Assembly (NCBI RefSeq): GCF_003570905.1
Contig: NZ_QXJM01000023.1
Coordinates: 186,001-250,000 of the forward strand
Source of the DNA: Cohnella faecalis
Lineage (GTDB): Bacteria; Bacillota; Bacilli; Paenibacillales; Paenibacillaceae
Reading direction: 5' to 3'
Length of the DNA stretch: 64,000 nt
Position 1 is the stretch's first letter. Every line of letters starts with the position of its first letter. Position numbers and translations under genes: made by a program. This document shows, piece after piece, positions 42,840-51,882 of this stretch. The notes under the pieces were generated by a model that saw only the letters and a list, made by a program, of their open reading frames with translations, was not told the origin of the DNA and made no database searches.

Positions 42840-45125
42840 TTGAACCGTTTGACGGGTAAAACCGAGTCGGTGGAGGAATGGCTGCAGGTGCTGCGCGGGA
42901 AACCGGAAATTATGGAGAACGTGACTCATTGGCATACAAAGCCGGCGAGTCCGGCCCGCACTGTGCCGTTCCCGGAGCGAATCCATCCGAAGCTGGCGGA
43001 AGCGTTGAGGGCGAAAGGCATCGAAAAGCTCTACACGCATCAAGCCGCTTCTTTCGGCGCCGTCGCGGAAGGCAATCACGTGGTAACGGTTACGCCGACC
43101 GCTTCGGGGAAGACGCTGTGCTACAACCTGCCGGTCGTTCAGACGCTGCTCGAGGACGACAGCGCCCGGGCGCTGTATTTATTTCCGACTAAGGCGCTCG
43201 CTCAAGACCAGGTGGCCGAATTGCAGGAGCTGGCGAACTTGATGGAGGCTGACATCAAGACGCATACGTACGACGGCGATACGCCTCCGACGGTGCGGCA
43301 AGCGATCCGGAACGCCGGGCACATCGTCGTTACTAATCCGGATATGCTGCATTCCGCCATTTTGCCTCATCATACGAAATGGGTAAAGCTGTTCGAAAAT
43401 ATACGCTACGTCATTATAGACGAGCTGCATGCTTATCGGGGTGTGTTCGGAAGCCATGTGGCGAACGTCGTTCGGCGATTGAAGCGGATTTGCCAGTTTT
43501 ACGGTAGCAACCCGCAATTTTTGTGCGCTTCCGCGACGATTCGCAATCCTCGGGAGCACGCCGAAAGGCTTGTCGGCGAGACGGTCGCACTGGTCGACGA
43601 CAACGGGGCCCCGACGGGCGAGAAGCATCTCGTGTTCTACAATCCGCCGGTCGTCAATCAGCAGCTCGGCATTCGCCGCAGCAGCGTGCTCGAGTCGCAG
43701 AAACTGGCAGCCCTGCTGCTTCGCAACGGCATTCAGACGATCGTGTTCGCCAGAAGCCGCGTGCGAGTAGAGCTGCTGCTAACTTATTTGCAAGAGCAGG
43801 TTAAGCACGAGCTAGGCGCGAAATCGATCCGCGGGTATCGGGGAGGCTACCTGCCCAAGCTGCGCCGCGAAATCGAGCGTGGACTGCGCAGCGGAGAAAT
43901 TCGAGGGGTCGTGAGCACGAACGCGCTTGAGCTTGGCATCGACATCGGGCAATTGCAAGCCTGTGTTCTGAACGGCTATCCGGGTTCGATCGCCAGCACC
44001 TGGCAGCAGTCCGGACGCGCCGGACGCAGGCACGGCAGCTCCGTGACTTTTCTCGTGGCCAGCAGCAATCCTCTCGATCAATATTTGATTCAGCATCCGG
44101 ACTATTTTCTCGGCACTCCGGCAGAGGAAGCGCGCATTCATCCGGACAATCTGCTCATCTTGCTGGATCACGTGAAGTGCGCCGCTTACGAGCTTCCCTT
44201 CGAGGAGGGGGATTCGTTCGGCGAGGAGAAGCTGACCGATCTGCTGGAGTTTCTTGCGGAAGAGAGAGTGCTTCACCGGGTAGGCAGCCGCTGGTATTGG
44301 ATGGAGCAAGCTTTTCCGGCGCACAACATATCGCTTCGTTCCGCCGCCCAGGAAAACTTTGTTATCGTCGACATGACGGAAGGGCACAAGGTGATCGGAG
44401 AGGTCGACCGGTTCAGCGCTCCGACGCTCATCCACGAAGAAGCGATCTATATCCATGAGGGCGTGCAATACCAGGTGGAAAAGCTCGACTATCCCGAGAA
44501 GAAGGCGTTCGTGCGAGAGGTCAACGTCGATTATTATACGGACGCGAGCCAAGCGGTTGAGCTTAAAGTGCTGCATTCCGATCTCGAAGCTCGGAGCGGG
44601 CCGCTGACGAGGCAATACGGGGAAGTCATGATTACGGCGAAGCCAACCATTTTCAAAAAAATTCGGCTGAGGACGCACGAGAACATCGGTTCGGGGCCCA
44701 TTCATCTTCCCGAGGAAGAGCTTCATACGAGCGGTTATTGGTTTTCTTTTTCGGAAGAGGAGACGGCGAAGCGATCGGCGAACGACATGCAGATGGCGCT
44801 GCTCGGCGTTGCGAACGTACTCATCCATCTAGCGCCGCTCCATCTGATGTGCGACCCGTTCGATATTAGAGTCGTGCCGCAGGTGAAGGCGCTCCATACG
44901 AAGCGGCCTACGATTTATTTTTACGACCGGTACCCGGGCGGAATCGGTCTGAGCCGCAGACTGTACGATTTGCACGACACGCTGCTGGAGGAAGCCGAGC
45001 GGCTCATCCACGGCTGCGGCTGCTTGAGCGGGTGCCCGGCTTGCGTCGGCCCGATCGAAGAGGTCGGCTTGCTCGGCAAGGATCTTGCGCTCGGAATGAT
45101 TGAAGGGCTGAGGGCGGAGCCATGA
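42840..45125 (+). CDS. mrfA: MrfA/YprA-type DEAD/DEAH-box DNA repair helicase with zinc-binding C-terminal domain
   Basis: A 761-residue superfamily 2 helicase (749 in B. subtilis). Walker A PTASGKTL (K91), PTKALAQDQ, Walker B DELH in IIDELHAYRG, SATIRNP, STNALELGIDIG and QSGRAGRRH. The C-terminal DUF1998 region ends with the four-cysteine cluster CGCLSGCPAC, typical of YprA. In B. subtilis MrfA and MrfB act together on mitomycin C damage independently of UvrABC (established knowledge). The TTG start at 42840 has GAGGTGAGG upstream and lies just after a promoter. It overlaps mrfB by 4 bp (ATGA), so the pair is translationally coupled. Confidence 0.93.
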   Translation: MNRLTGKTESVEEWLQVLRGKPEIMENVTHWHTKPASPARTVPFPERIHPKLAEALRAKGIEKLYTHQAASFGAVAEGNHVVTVTPTASGKTLCYNLPVVQTLLEDDSARALYLFPTKALAQDQVAELQELANLMEADIKTHTYDGDTPPTVRQAIRNAGHIVVTNPDMLHSAILPHHTKWVKLFENIRYVIIDELHAYRGVFGSHVANVVRRLKRICQFYGSNPQFLCASATIRNPREHAERLVGETVALVDDNGAPTGEKHLVFYNPPVVNQQLGIRRSSVLESQKLAALLLRNGIQTIVFARSRVRVELLLTYLQEQVKHELGAKSIRGYRGGYLPKLRREIERGLRSGEIRGVVSTNALELGIDIGQLQACVLNGYPGSIASTWQQSGRAGRRHGSSVTFLVASSNPLDQYLIQHPDYFLGTPAEEARIHPDNLLILLDHVKCAAYELPFEEGDSFGEEKLTDLLEFLAEERVLHRVGSRWYWMEQAFPAHNISLRSAAQENFVIVDMTEGHKVIGEVDRFSAPTLIHEEAIYIHEGVQYQVEKLDYPEKKAFVREVNVDYYTDASQAVELKVLHSDLEARSGPLTRQYGEVMITAKPTIFKKIRLRTHENIGSGPIHLPEEELHTSGYWFSFSEEETAKRSANDMQMALLGVANVLIHLAPLHLMCDPFDIRVVPQVKALHTKRPTIYFYDRYPGGIGLSRRLYDLHDTLLEEAERLIHGCGCLSGCPACVGPIEEVGLLGKDLALGMIEGLRAEP

Positions 45126-46618
45126 GCAGCTTGAAGGAACGGCTGGAGCGGCTGAAGGCTGCGGCAAAAAGTGCGGAACAAGAAGCTAGGAACGAGGCCG
45201 CACAAAGTGAAGAGGCTTGCGATATCGGCGATGGTGCCAGCGGAGTTCGAAACGTTAACGTTGCGCTGGAGGCCGGCCATGCTAGCGGCGATTCAGGCGA
45301 CAAGTGCAGTGCGAACCATGGCAGCGAAGGCGCCGCGGTGTTGCATCCGGACTTTTCGGACTTTGGAATCGAGCAGGTCGAGAACGAGTACGGGACGTTT
45401 CTGCTGAGGCGCTTGGAGTATCGGTTTCCTTTTCGACATGGACATTATGGATTGGAGCAGCTGGCGGATTGCGCCGAACGGCTGGCTCCATTGGCCAGAA
45501 GGCAGAACAAGAAAAACTTGAAGATCGGCGACCCGGAAGTCGCCGTCGAACCGCAGGGATTGTTATTTCTCGATACGGAGACGACCGGACTTGGCGTAGG
45601 AGCGGGCAACGTCCCCTTCATGATCGGAATGGGCACTTACACCGAATGTTCTTTCATTGTGGAGCAGACGCTTATTCGGCATCCGGGGGAGGAGCGGGCG
45701 ATGCTCGCTTTTTTGGCGGAAAAGCTGAAAAGCCGTACCCATATCGCGTCGTATAACGGAAAAACTTTCGATTGGCCGCTTATTGAGGGCCGCTTCATTA
45801 TGAACGGCTGGCGTCCGACCGGCGCGGGGCCGGGACATCTCGATTTCCTTCATCCGGCGCGGGCGATATGGCGGAGCACGCTGCCTTCCTGCAAGCTTAG
45901 CGTGGTGGAGGGAGCCCGGCTCGGTCTCGCCAGAGAGGAAGACGTACCGGGCTCGATGGCGCCGGAGCTGTATATTCGTTTTCTCGGCGACAATGATCCG
46001 CGCCATTTGTACGGCGTATTTGAGCATAATGAGAAGGACGTGCTGTCGCTGGCCGCTTTGGCGATTCACTTCGGCCATCTGCTGGGGGGGCGGCTCGGAT
46101 CGGAAGCGGCTTGGCCGGAAGAGACGGAGGAGCTGTATCGCGTCGCTCTCTGGCTGGAAAGCTTGGGCCGAGAGGCTGAGGCGGAACGATTGTTCGGCAG
46201 CTTGGCCGAGCGCCGATGGGAAGAAGGCTCGGCTTCGTTCGTCTGGCGCATGGCGCTTGCCGTTCGGTTCAAACGGGCGGGTGCTCTTGATCGGGCGATT
46301 GAGCTGTGGGAAGAAGCGGCCCGGCTTGCGGAGAAGTCGCGCATTCCTTCTTGGGAAGCTCATGTGGAGCTTGCCAAGCATTACGAGCACCGGATCAAGG
46401 ATTTCCGTATCGCATTGTTTAATGCGGAGAGCGCCTTGGAGATCGCGCACCGGCGATATTCGTTGATGCGTGAGACGGAAGCCGTTCGCTTGATTAAGAC
46501 TAGGCTGTTGCATCGCTGCGACAGACTGCGTAAAAGACTGGAGCGGTTGCGGGAGGCGAATGAGACGGCTGAGGGTGTAGCGCATTCATCCGGCCGGGAT
46601 ATGAATTTATGCGAATAG
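45122..46618 (+). CDS. mrfB: MrfB/YprB-type 3'-5' exonuclease (RNase H-like) with TPR-like tail
   Basis: A 498-residue partner of MrfA. The variable N-terminus (~1-75) is charged. The RNase H-like exonuclease domain follows: LLFLDTETTGLGVGAGN (the DxE motif), IASYNGKTFDWPLIEGR and HNEKDVLSLAAL carry the expected acidic residues. The C-terminal ~150 residues form helical TPR-like repeats (LWLESLGREAEAERLF, RAGALDRAIELWEEAARLAE). Overlap with mrfA by ATGA supports a joint role. Length exceeds B. subtilis YprB (413), mainly at the ends. Confidence 0.9.
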   Translation: MSSLKERLERLKAAAKSAEQEARNEAAQSEEACDIGDGASGVRNVNVALEAGHASGDSGDKCSANHGSEGAAVLHPDFSDFGIEQVENEYGTFLLRRLEYRFPFRHGHYGLEQLADCAERLAPLARRQNKKNLKIGDPEVAVEPQGLLFLDTETTGLGVGAGNVPFMIGMGTYTECSFIVEQTLIRHPGEERAMLAFLAEKLKSRTHIASYNGKTFDWPLIEGRFIMNGWRPTGAGPGHLDFLHPARAIWRSTLPSCKLSVVEGARLGLAREEDVPGSMAPELYIRFLGDNDPRHLYGVFEHNEKDVLSLAALAIHFGHLLGGRLGSEAAWPEETEELYRVALWLESLGREAEAERLFGSLAERRWEEGSASFVWRMALAVRFKRAGALDRAIELWEEAARLAEKSRIPSWEAHVELAKHYEHRIKDFRIALFNAESALEIAHRRYSLMRETEAVRLIKTRLLHRCDRLRKRLERLREANETAEGVAHSSGRDMNLCE

Positions 46619-46734
46619 GTTCGTCTATTCGGGTAAAATCGTGTTAAACTGGCGATGTGCGTACATATTCGTTAAGTTATAGATATCGAAAATAGCAAAA
46701 ATAGCTGGAATGGCAAGGAAGGGGAAACGCGGCG

Positions 46735-47601
46735 ATGATTGACGGCTTGCGCAAGCTGCCGGAGGCGCTGTTGTTCGATTTGGACGGAACTCTGTATCGA
46801 GGAGACGAAAGAGTGCCGGGAGCGGATCGGCTCGTGCGAGCGCTGGAAGAGCGCGGCGTGCGATGCTGGTTCGTGACGAACAACTCCAGCCGGACTCCGG
46901 AAGAAGTGGCGCTTCATCTCGAAGCGATGGGAATACCGGCAACGCCGGATCAGGTCGTTACGTCGGCGACCGCGGCGGCCGATTACGTTCGTCGTACATA
47001 TCCCGAAGCCGGCGTTTACGTTATAGGCGAGAGAGGCCTTAAGATGGCGATGGCGGAAGCGGTAGCGTTCGTCGCAAACGAAAGCGGAGAGGCGGCTGGG
47101 GCGGAAGCGCCGGATCGCAAGGTCGATATCGTCGTTCAAGGCATCGACCGGGAATTCACTTATGAGCGAATGACGACCGCTGTTCGGCATATTCTGAACG
47201 GGGCGGCTTATATTCAGACGAACCCGGACCGGCTTCTTCCTGTCAGCGGCGGGTTTTTGCCCGGAGCGGGAAGCTTGGGCGCCGCGATCGAAGCGGCGAC
47301 CGGGGTAAAGCCGATCGTTATCGGCAAGCCTTCCCCAATCATTATGGACTACGCGCTTAGGCTTGCCGGCGCTGCGGCCGAAAGGGCATGGGTCATCGGA
47401 GACAATCCGCACACGGATCTTGCGGCAGCGCGCGACTCCGGCTGTCCTTCGATTCTCGTTCTGACGGGATTGTGCAGCCGGGACGATTGGCGTTCGCGCT
47501 GTGAGGCGGCGGATGTGACTCCGGATGCCGTATGCGCGGGGCCGGACGAATTGGCGGAGCTGCTGCTGCCGCTGCTTGATGGAGCCGATCAGGCTCTTTA
47601 A
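46735..47601 (+). CDS. HAD-IIA family phosphatase (NagD/YutF type)
   Basis: A 288-residue phosphatase. Motif I FDLDGTLYRGDE, motif II FVTNNSSRTPEE, the C2-type cap, NPDRLLPVSGGFLPGAGSLGAAIEAATG, motif III IGKPSPIIMDYAL and motif IV VIGDNPHTDLAAA. It matches the TIGR01457-type HAD-IIA proteins of Bacilli. The substrate is unknown; sugar phosphates or p-nitrophenyl phosphate are common in vitro. RBS AAGGGGAAA. The following glycosylase gene is 25 bp away. Confidence 0.92.
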   Translation: MIDGLRKLPEALLFDLDGTLYRGDERVPGADRLVRALEERGVRCWFVTNNSSRTPEEVALHLEAMGIPATPDQVVTSATAAADYVRRTYPEAGVYVIGERGLKMAMAEAVAFVANESGEAAGAEAPDRKVDIVVQGIDREFTYERMTTAVRHILNGAAYIQTNPDRLLPVSGGFLPGAGSLGAAIEAATGVKPIVIGKPSPIIMDYALRLAGAAAERAWVIGDNPHTDLAAARDSGCPSILVLTGLCSRDDWRSRCEAADVTPDAVCAGPDELAELLLPLLDGADQAL

Positions 47602-47626
47602 TCGATTAATCGGAAGGAAGATCCTC

Positions 47627-48445
47627 ATGCCGGAATGGCCGGAAATGGAAACGTACCGAACCTTGTTATCTCCTCTAGTATGCGGTCGAACGATTCAAAA
47701 TGTCGAAATTAGCCGCGAGAAGACGATCAATATGCCTGAGAATGAATTCCGGGACTCGATCCTCGGCAAAAAGATTTTGTTCGTGGAACGTCGCGGCAAG
47801 CAGCTGCTTTTCCATTTGGACGACGGGTATCGGTTGATGCTGCACCTTATGCTCGGCGGGTACGTGAACTATGGCGAGCAAGGAGCAAAAACCGACGATC
47901 ACTATCAGGTCATTATCGGACTCGACGACGGGAACCGACTCTTTTTCGGCGGATTGCGGCTCGGCTATTTGCATAGAGTGTCGGCCAAAGCGGTTATCGA
48001 GCAGCTGAGGGACTTGGGGCCGGACCCGTTCGATCCGCGGCTGACTCTCGAAGCGTTCCGCAAAAAGCTCGGCACCCGCAGAGGGAAGCTCAAGCCGGTA
48101 TTGACGGATCAAAAGTTTCTATCCGGCATCGGAAATTGCTACAGCGACGAAATCGCCTTCGATGCGCGCATTCATCCCGAAACGACGATTGCGTCGTTGG
48201 ATGAAAATGCGTCGGCGCGTCTCTATCAATCGATGCGATCCGTGCTTGAAGAAGCCGCATCGGCCGGAGGCTACATGGAAATACCTTTGACGGCTGACGA
48301 TGAGCTGACCGGCGGCTATAACGATCAGTGCAAAGTGTATGACCGCGGCGGAGAACCGTGCGTTCGTTGCGGCACGCCGATCGTACTTGAGACACTGTCG
48401 TCCCGGAAAATGTTTTATTGCCCCGAGTGCCAGAGGAAAGCGTAA
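47627..48445 (+). CDS. Fpg/Nei family DNA glycosylase
   Basis: A 272-residue base excision glycosylase/AP lyase. After Met removal the N-terminal PE (from MPEWPEMETYR) supplies the nucleophilic proline and catalytic Glu. The middle has VERRGKQLLFHLDDG and LHLMLGG, the H2TH region DQKFLSGIGNCYSDEIAF and the C-terminal zinc finger (CVRCGTPIV ... FYCPEC). The sequence PEWPEMET differs from PELPEVET of classical MutM, so substrate preference may differ. RBS GGAAGGA. The AP endonuclease gene follows after 3 bp, placing two base excision repair steps in one operon. Confidence 0.92.
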   Translation: MPEWPEMETYRTLLSPLVCGRTIQNVEISREKTINMPENEFRDSILGKKILFVERRGKQLLFHLDDGYRLMLHLMLGGYVNYGEQGAKTDDHYQVIIGLDDGNRLFFGGLRLGYLHRVSAKAVIEQLRDLGPDPFDPRLTLEAFRKKLGTRRGKLKPVLTDQKFLSGIGNCYSDEIAFDARIHPETTIASLDENASARLYQSMRSVLEEAASAGGYMEIPLTADDELTGGYNDQCKVYDRGGEPCVRCGTPIVLETLSSRKMFYCPECQRKA

Positions 48446-48448
48446 CGA

Positions 48449-49291
48449 GTGCGGATCGGGAGTCATGTAAGCACTCGCCGCGGCTATCGCGAAGCGGCTA
48501 AAGCGGTTGCTGCGATGGGCGGCAACGCTTTTCAATACTTTCCAAAAAATCCGCGCAGCCTTCAGCTCAAAGCGTTCGACAGCCGGGATGCGAAAAGCTG
48601 CGCCGCTTGGTGCGAAGAGAACCGAATCGTATCGATCGCCCATGGTCCGTACGGCGTTAACCCGGCGGCGGAGGGAGAGGCGGCGCGTCTAATGGCGGCT
48701 TGCACGCTCAACGATCTTGAAATCGCGGAAGCGTGCGGGTCGCTGGGCGTTGTCGTCCATTTTGGCGTATTCAAAGGCTCGGATCCGTTGCAGGGCTATC
48801 GCAATGTTATACAATGGATCAATACGGTTACGGCGGCTTGGCAGGGCAAATCGAAAGTGCTGCTTGAAAATCAGGCGGGCGATCACGGGCCTTCCGGGAC
48901 GACCCCGGAAGAGCTGGCTCAAATTCGGGCGTTGTGCCGGGAGCCGGAGAAGGTCGGCTTTTGCCTCGATACGTGCCATCTGTTTGCGAGCGGGGAGTGG
49001 GCGCCGGATCGTTGGGCGACATTTGTTGAGCGTGCCACGAAATGCGGTTTTTTCGATGGTTTGGAAGCCGTTCATCTGAACGATTCGCGCTTCCCGTCCG
49101 GCTCGCGCAAGGACAGACACGCTCCGATCGGTGAAGGCTGCATCGGGCTCGACGGCTTCAAGCCGATGCTCGCGTCTCCCGAAATCCGCGGAATTCCGCT
49201 TTTTTTGGAAACGCCCGCAGGACAGGACGGAACTCACAGGGATCAAATTGAGCTAGTCAGACGATTGGGAAAGGAGGCGGGAGCGGAATGA
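48449..49291 (+). CDS. nfo: Deoxyribonuclease IV (AP endonuclease family 2)
   Basis: A 280-residue TIM-barrel, zinc-dependent AP endonuclease. Motifs: GSHVSTRRGYREA, GGNAFQYFPKNPR, HGPYGVNPA, VVHFGVFKG, LLENQAGDHG, GFCLDTCHLFASGE, VHLNDSRFPSGSRKDRHAPIGEGCIGLDGF and the final FLETPAG. His, Glu and Asp ligands are present. The GTG start at 48449 has GAGGAAAG upstream. It follows the Fpg/Nei-type gene by 3 bp and overlaps the next gene by 4 bp. Confidence 0.95.
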   Translation: MRIGSHVSTRRGYREAAKAVAAMGGNAFQYFPKNPRSLQLKAFDSRDAKSCAAWCEENRIVSIAHGPYGVNPAAEGEAARLMAACTLNDLEIAEACGSLGVVVHFGVFKGSDPLQGYRNVIQWINTVTAAWQGKSKVLLENQAGDHGPSGTTPEELAQIRALCREPEKVGFCLDTCHLFASGEWAPDRWATFVERATKCGFFDGLEAVHLNDSRFPSGSRKDRHAPIGEGCIGLDGFKPMLASPEIRGIPLFLETPAGQDGTHRDQIELVRRLGKEAGAE

Positions 49292-49635
49292 TCAACGTAT
49301 TTTTGGACGATGTTCGTCCGATTCCGCGAGGGTTTGCGGCTGCGCGCTCGGCGGAAGAATGCATTCTGTTGCTTCGGCACTCGGACGTTGCAGTGCTGTC
49401 GCTGGATTTCGAGCTTGGTTACGACCAGCCGAACGGATTGGCGGTCGTTCACGCGATTATCGTCAGCGGACGTTATCCCCGCGAGGTGTATGTTCATTCT
49501 TCCAGCCTTATGGGACGTGCCGAGATGGTACGAGCGCTTCGCGAATCCGCTCCGCTGGACGTCGTCATCCACGACGGCCCGATGCCCGAACAAGTAAAAG
49601 AGGCAATTGCCGAAGGAAAAATCCGCGATGCGTGA
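49288..49635 (+). CDS. Cyclic-phosphate processing receiver domain protein (cREC family)
   Basis: A 115-residue stand-alone receiver-like protein. MINVFLDDVRPIPRGF at the start has the paired Asp of a receiver fold, followed by ARSAEECILLLRH, VLSLDFELGYDQPNGLAVV and YVHSSSLMGR. This resembles the cREC domain described bioinformatically as linked to cyclic phosphate processing, not to histidine kinases. No output domain is attached. It overlaps nfo by 4 bp and the thioredoxin gene by 8 bp, so it is embedded in a repair operon. Function unknown. Confidence 0.8.
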   Translation: MINVFLDDVRPIPRGFAAARSAEECILLLRHSDVAVLSLDFELGYDQPNGLAVVHAIIVSGRYPREVYVHSSSLMGRAEMVRALRESAPLDVVIHDGPMPEQVKEAIAEGKIRDA

Positions 49636-49995
49636 ATGGGAGCCGGAAAGCTGGCGAAGGGAATGGACGGCGACAAGGGGACCGTTGGCGGTCTTTATTC
49701 ATACTCCGTTATGCGGAACGTGCAAGCTGGCCCGCAAAATGCTGGACGTCGTACGCGAGGTGCTGCCGGAAGCGCCGTTGGTCGCCGCGAACTTGAATGC
49801 GATGCCGAGCTTGCTCAGTTATTTCGGATTGAAAGCGTTCCGTGCCTGCTTATGAAAAGCGCGGACGGTCATATTGGCAAAATTTACGGCTTCTCGAATG
49901 TAGTTGATTTGACGGCCGCATTGAAGCCGCTTTGCAACGGGGAGGAACACGGACATCATGATCCATTTGAACAGCTTAACGCTCCGCAGAGGTGA
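49628..49995 (+). CDS. Thioredoxin family protein (single frameshift)
   Basis: The N-terminal part, with active site TPLCGTCKLARKML (CGTC), is read from ATG 49628 (RBS GAAGGAAAA). At GG 49826-49827 the frame changes. Adding one G joins SYFGIESVPCLLMKS to the rest of the fold, ending with a His-rich tail at 49995. The repaired protein has 122 residues, the usual size for a YtpP-like thioredoxin. As written, translation would stop at 49855 just after the cis-proline region. The end overlaps the ABC ATPase gene by 38 bp, suggesting tight coupling. Confidence 0.85.
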
Positions 49996-50740
49996 ACGCG
50001 ACATCTTGCGAGGCGTCGATCTGCATGTGAATGCGGGAGAACACTGGACGCTGCTCGGCCGCAACGGCTGCGGGAAAACGACGATACTCGAAATGATTAC
50101 CGGATATATGTTTCCGACGAGCGGAACGGTCGATGTGCTTGGCAACCGCTACGGAACGGTCGACGTGCGGGAAGTTCGCAAAAAAATCGGCTACATCGGG
50201 CCGACGCTTATCGAAAAGCTGACACTGCGCGATCCGGTATGGGAAATCGTCGTCGGCGGAGCGTTCGCTTATTTGCGTATCTATGAGAAAGTGGAGGACG
50301 AGCTCATCGAGAAAGCGTACGAGGAGCTTGACCGTGTCGGTCTTCGTTCGCTCGCCGAGCAGCCTTTCGGTACGCTTTCGCAAGGCGAGAGGAAGAAGGT
50401 GCTGCTTGCCCGAACGATGATGGCAAATCCCGAGCTTCTCATCCTGGACGAGCCTTGCGCGGGTCTGGATCTGTATGAGCGCGAGAAGTTCTTGCAAGCG
50501 CTGGACAGCTTGGCCGATCGCAAGCTGTCCATTTTGTACGTCACCCATCATATTGAAGAGATCGCACCGCTATTTACGCACGTGGCGCTAATGACGGATG
50601 GCCGGATTACAGCTTCCGGTCGCAAGGGCGAGGTGCTGACGCCGCAATTGTTGGAATCGGCTTACGACCTTCCTATCGAAGTCGATTGGGTTGACGATAG
50701 ACCGTGGATTCGCGTTGGAAAGGGTGGAGCCTCTAGATGA
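49958..50740 (+). CDS. ABC transporter ATP-binding protein (YlmA-like)
   Basis: A 260-residue ATPase. Walker A LLGRNGCGKTT, Q-loop region KIGYIGPTLIEKL, signature LSQGERKKVLLAR, Walker B LLILDEPCAGLD and the switch His in VTHHIEEI. The overall pattern, with FGTLSQGERKKVLLARTMM, resembles B. subtilis YlmA. No permease gene is adjacent; neighbours are thioredoxin and an RNA methyltransferase, so it may work with a distant partner or have a non-transport role. RBS GGGGAGGAA. It overlaps the next gene by 4 bp. Confidence 0.9.
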   Translation: MIHLNSLTLRRGERDILRGVDLHVNAGEHWTLLGRNGCGKTTILEMITGYMFPTSGTVDVLGNRYGTVDVREVRKKIGYIGPTLIEKLTLRDPVWEIVVGGAFAYLRIYEKVEDELIEKAYEELDRVGLRSLAEQPFGTLSQGERKKVLLARTMMANPELLILDEPCAGLDLYEREKFLQALDSLADRKLSILYVTHHIEEIAPLFTHVALMTDGRITASGRKGEVLTPQLLESAYDLPIEVDWVDDRPWIRVGKGGASR

Positions 50741-51762
50741 CAACTTATATTGGTACGGCGAATCCGGGCTTTGCTCCGTATGCGATGGAGGAACTGCGCA
50801 AACGGATACCGGGCTCCGCCGTATCGGGGCTTGCCCCGGGCGAGACTTTCCGTTTTACATCGGGAGGGATGGACGACGCCGCGCTTCTAAAGGAATTGCG
50901 GAGGGACGAGCCGGTGTTTTTGCGGCATCTGTTTCCGATCGAAGCGGAAGCTCAATTGACGTCTGATCCGGCTTCGACGGCGGATTCTCTTCGACGTTAC
51001 GCGGAGACGTTGGCCGACCGTGTAAAAGGACGCAAAATCGCCGTTCAAGTGAGAAAATCGCACGGAAGCCCGTTCCCGTTCACTTCCGTGGAGGGACGAG
51101 ACTTCGTCGCGGAAGTCATTCGCGAGGCGGGAGCCGAATTGGTCGCCCGCGAAGCGGATTTGATCGTGTCGGTGTACGCCGCGCATAAGACGTTGTATAC
51201 AGGTTGCTCGGCGCCGAAGGACAACCTGTCCGACTGGCCGGGCGGCGCCGTCCGTTTTCGTCGCGAGGAGGGACTTATTTCTCGCGCCGCGTTCAAGCTG
51301 CTGGAAGCGGAACAGGCATTCCGCCTTCCGTTGGACAAATTTACAAATGCGCTCGATCTCGGAGCTGCGCCGGGCGGTTGGACTTCCGTTCTGCTGGAAC
51401 GAGGGCTTAAGGTGACGGCCGTCGATCCGGCACAGCTAGACCCCGCCCTCGAAGATCATCCGATGCTGCGCCACATCCAGAAGAATGCGTCGGAGATTTC
51501 TTTTTCACCGGGCACATTCGACCTTCTCGTTTGCGATATGAGCTGGGACCCTTACAATACTTGCCGCCTCGTTTCCGAGCTTGCTTCTTCCATGACGGCG
51601 GGAGCTTCCGGCATTATTACATTGAAGCTCATGTATCGCAAGCCTTTTAACACGCTTCAAGAGCTAAGCCGCGCGTATGGCGAAGTATTCGATATCCGCA
51701 GGATCAAGCAGTTGTTCCATAACCGTGAAGAAGTTACAATGTGGGTAAGAAGAAAACCGTAG
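50737..51762 (+). CDS. FtsJ/RlmM-like SAM-dependent RNA methyltransferase
   Basis: A 341-residue protein. The N-terminal half has a THUMP-like pattern (VRKSHGSPFPFTSVEGRDF ... LIVSVYAAHKTLYTGCS). The C-terminal half is an FtsJ-type methyltransferase: SRAAFKLLEAEQAF, SAM motif NALDLGAAPGGWTSVLLERG, VDPAQ, and DLLVCDMSWDP, with the K-D-K style residues of RrmJ-like enzymes. This resembles RlmM, which 2'-O-methylates 23S rRNA in E. coli; the target here is unknown. It is the last gene of the run from 46735 and ends at a strong terminator. Confidence 0.85.
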   Translation: MTTYIGTANPGFAPYAMEELRKRIPGSAVSGLAPGETFRFTSGGMDDAALLKELRRDEPVFLRHLFPIEAEAQLTSDPASTADSLRRYAETLADRVKGRKIAVQVRKSHGSPFPFTSVEGRDFVAEVIREAGAELVAREADLIVSVYAAHKTLYTGCSAPKDNLSDWPGGAVRFRREEGLISRAAFKLLEAEQAFRLPLDKFTNALDLGAAPGGWTSVLLERGLKVTAVDPAQLDPALEDHPMLRHIQKNASEISFSPGTFDLLVCDMSWDPYNTCRLVSELASSMTAGASGIITLKLMYRKPFNTLQELSRAYGEVFDIRRIKQLFHNREEVTMWVRRKP

Positions 51763-51780
51763 CTCATTAACCGGGAAAGC

Positions 51781-51855
51781 ATCCCGCGTCGAAGAGGGCC
51801 TCGACCTAGCGTCGATAGCCGCTCTCTAATCGATGCGGGATTTTTTATTTTTTAA
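51781..51855 (+). terminator. Terminator of the 46.7-51.8 kb gene run
   Basis: ATCCCGC (51781-51787) pairs with GCGGGAT (51835-51841), extended by TCGA/TCGAT pairs, followed by TTTTTTATTTTTT. Confidence 0.85.
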
Positions 51856-51882
51856 TGTGCAAGCTGGGAGGAGAGACGCAAT

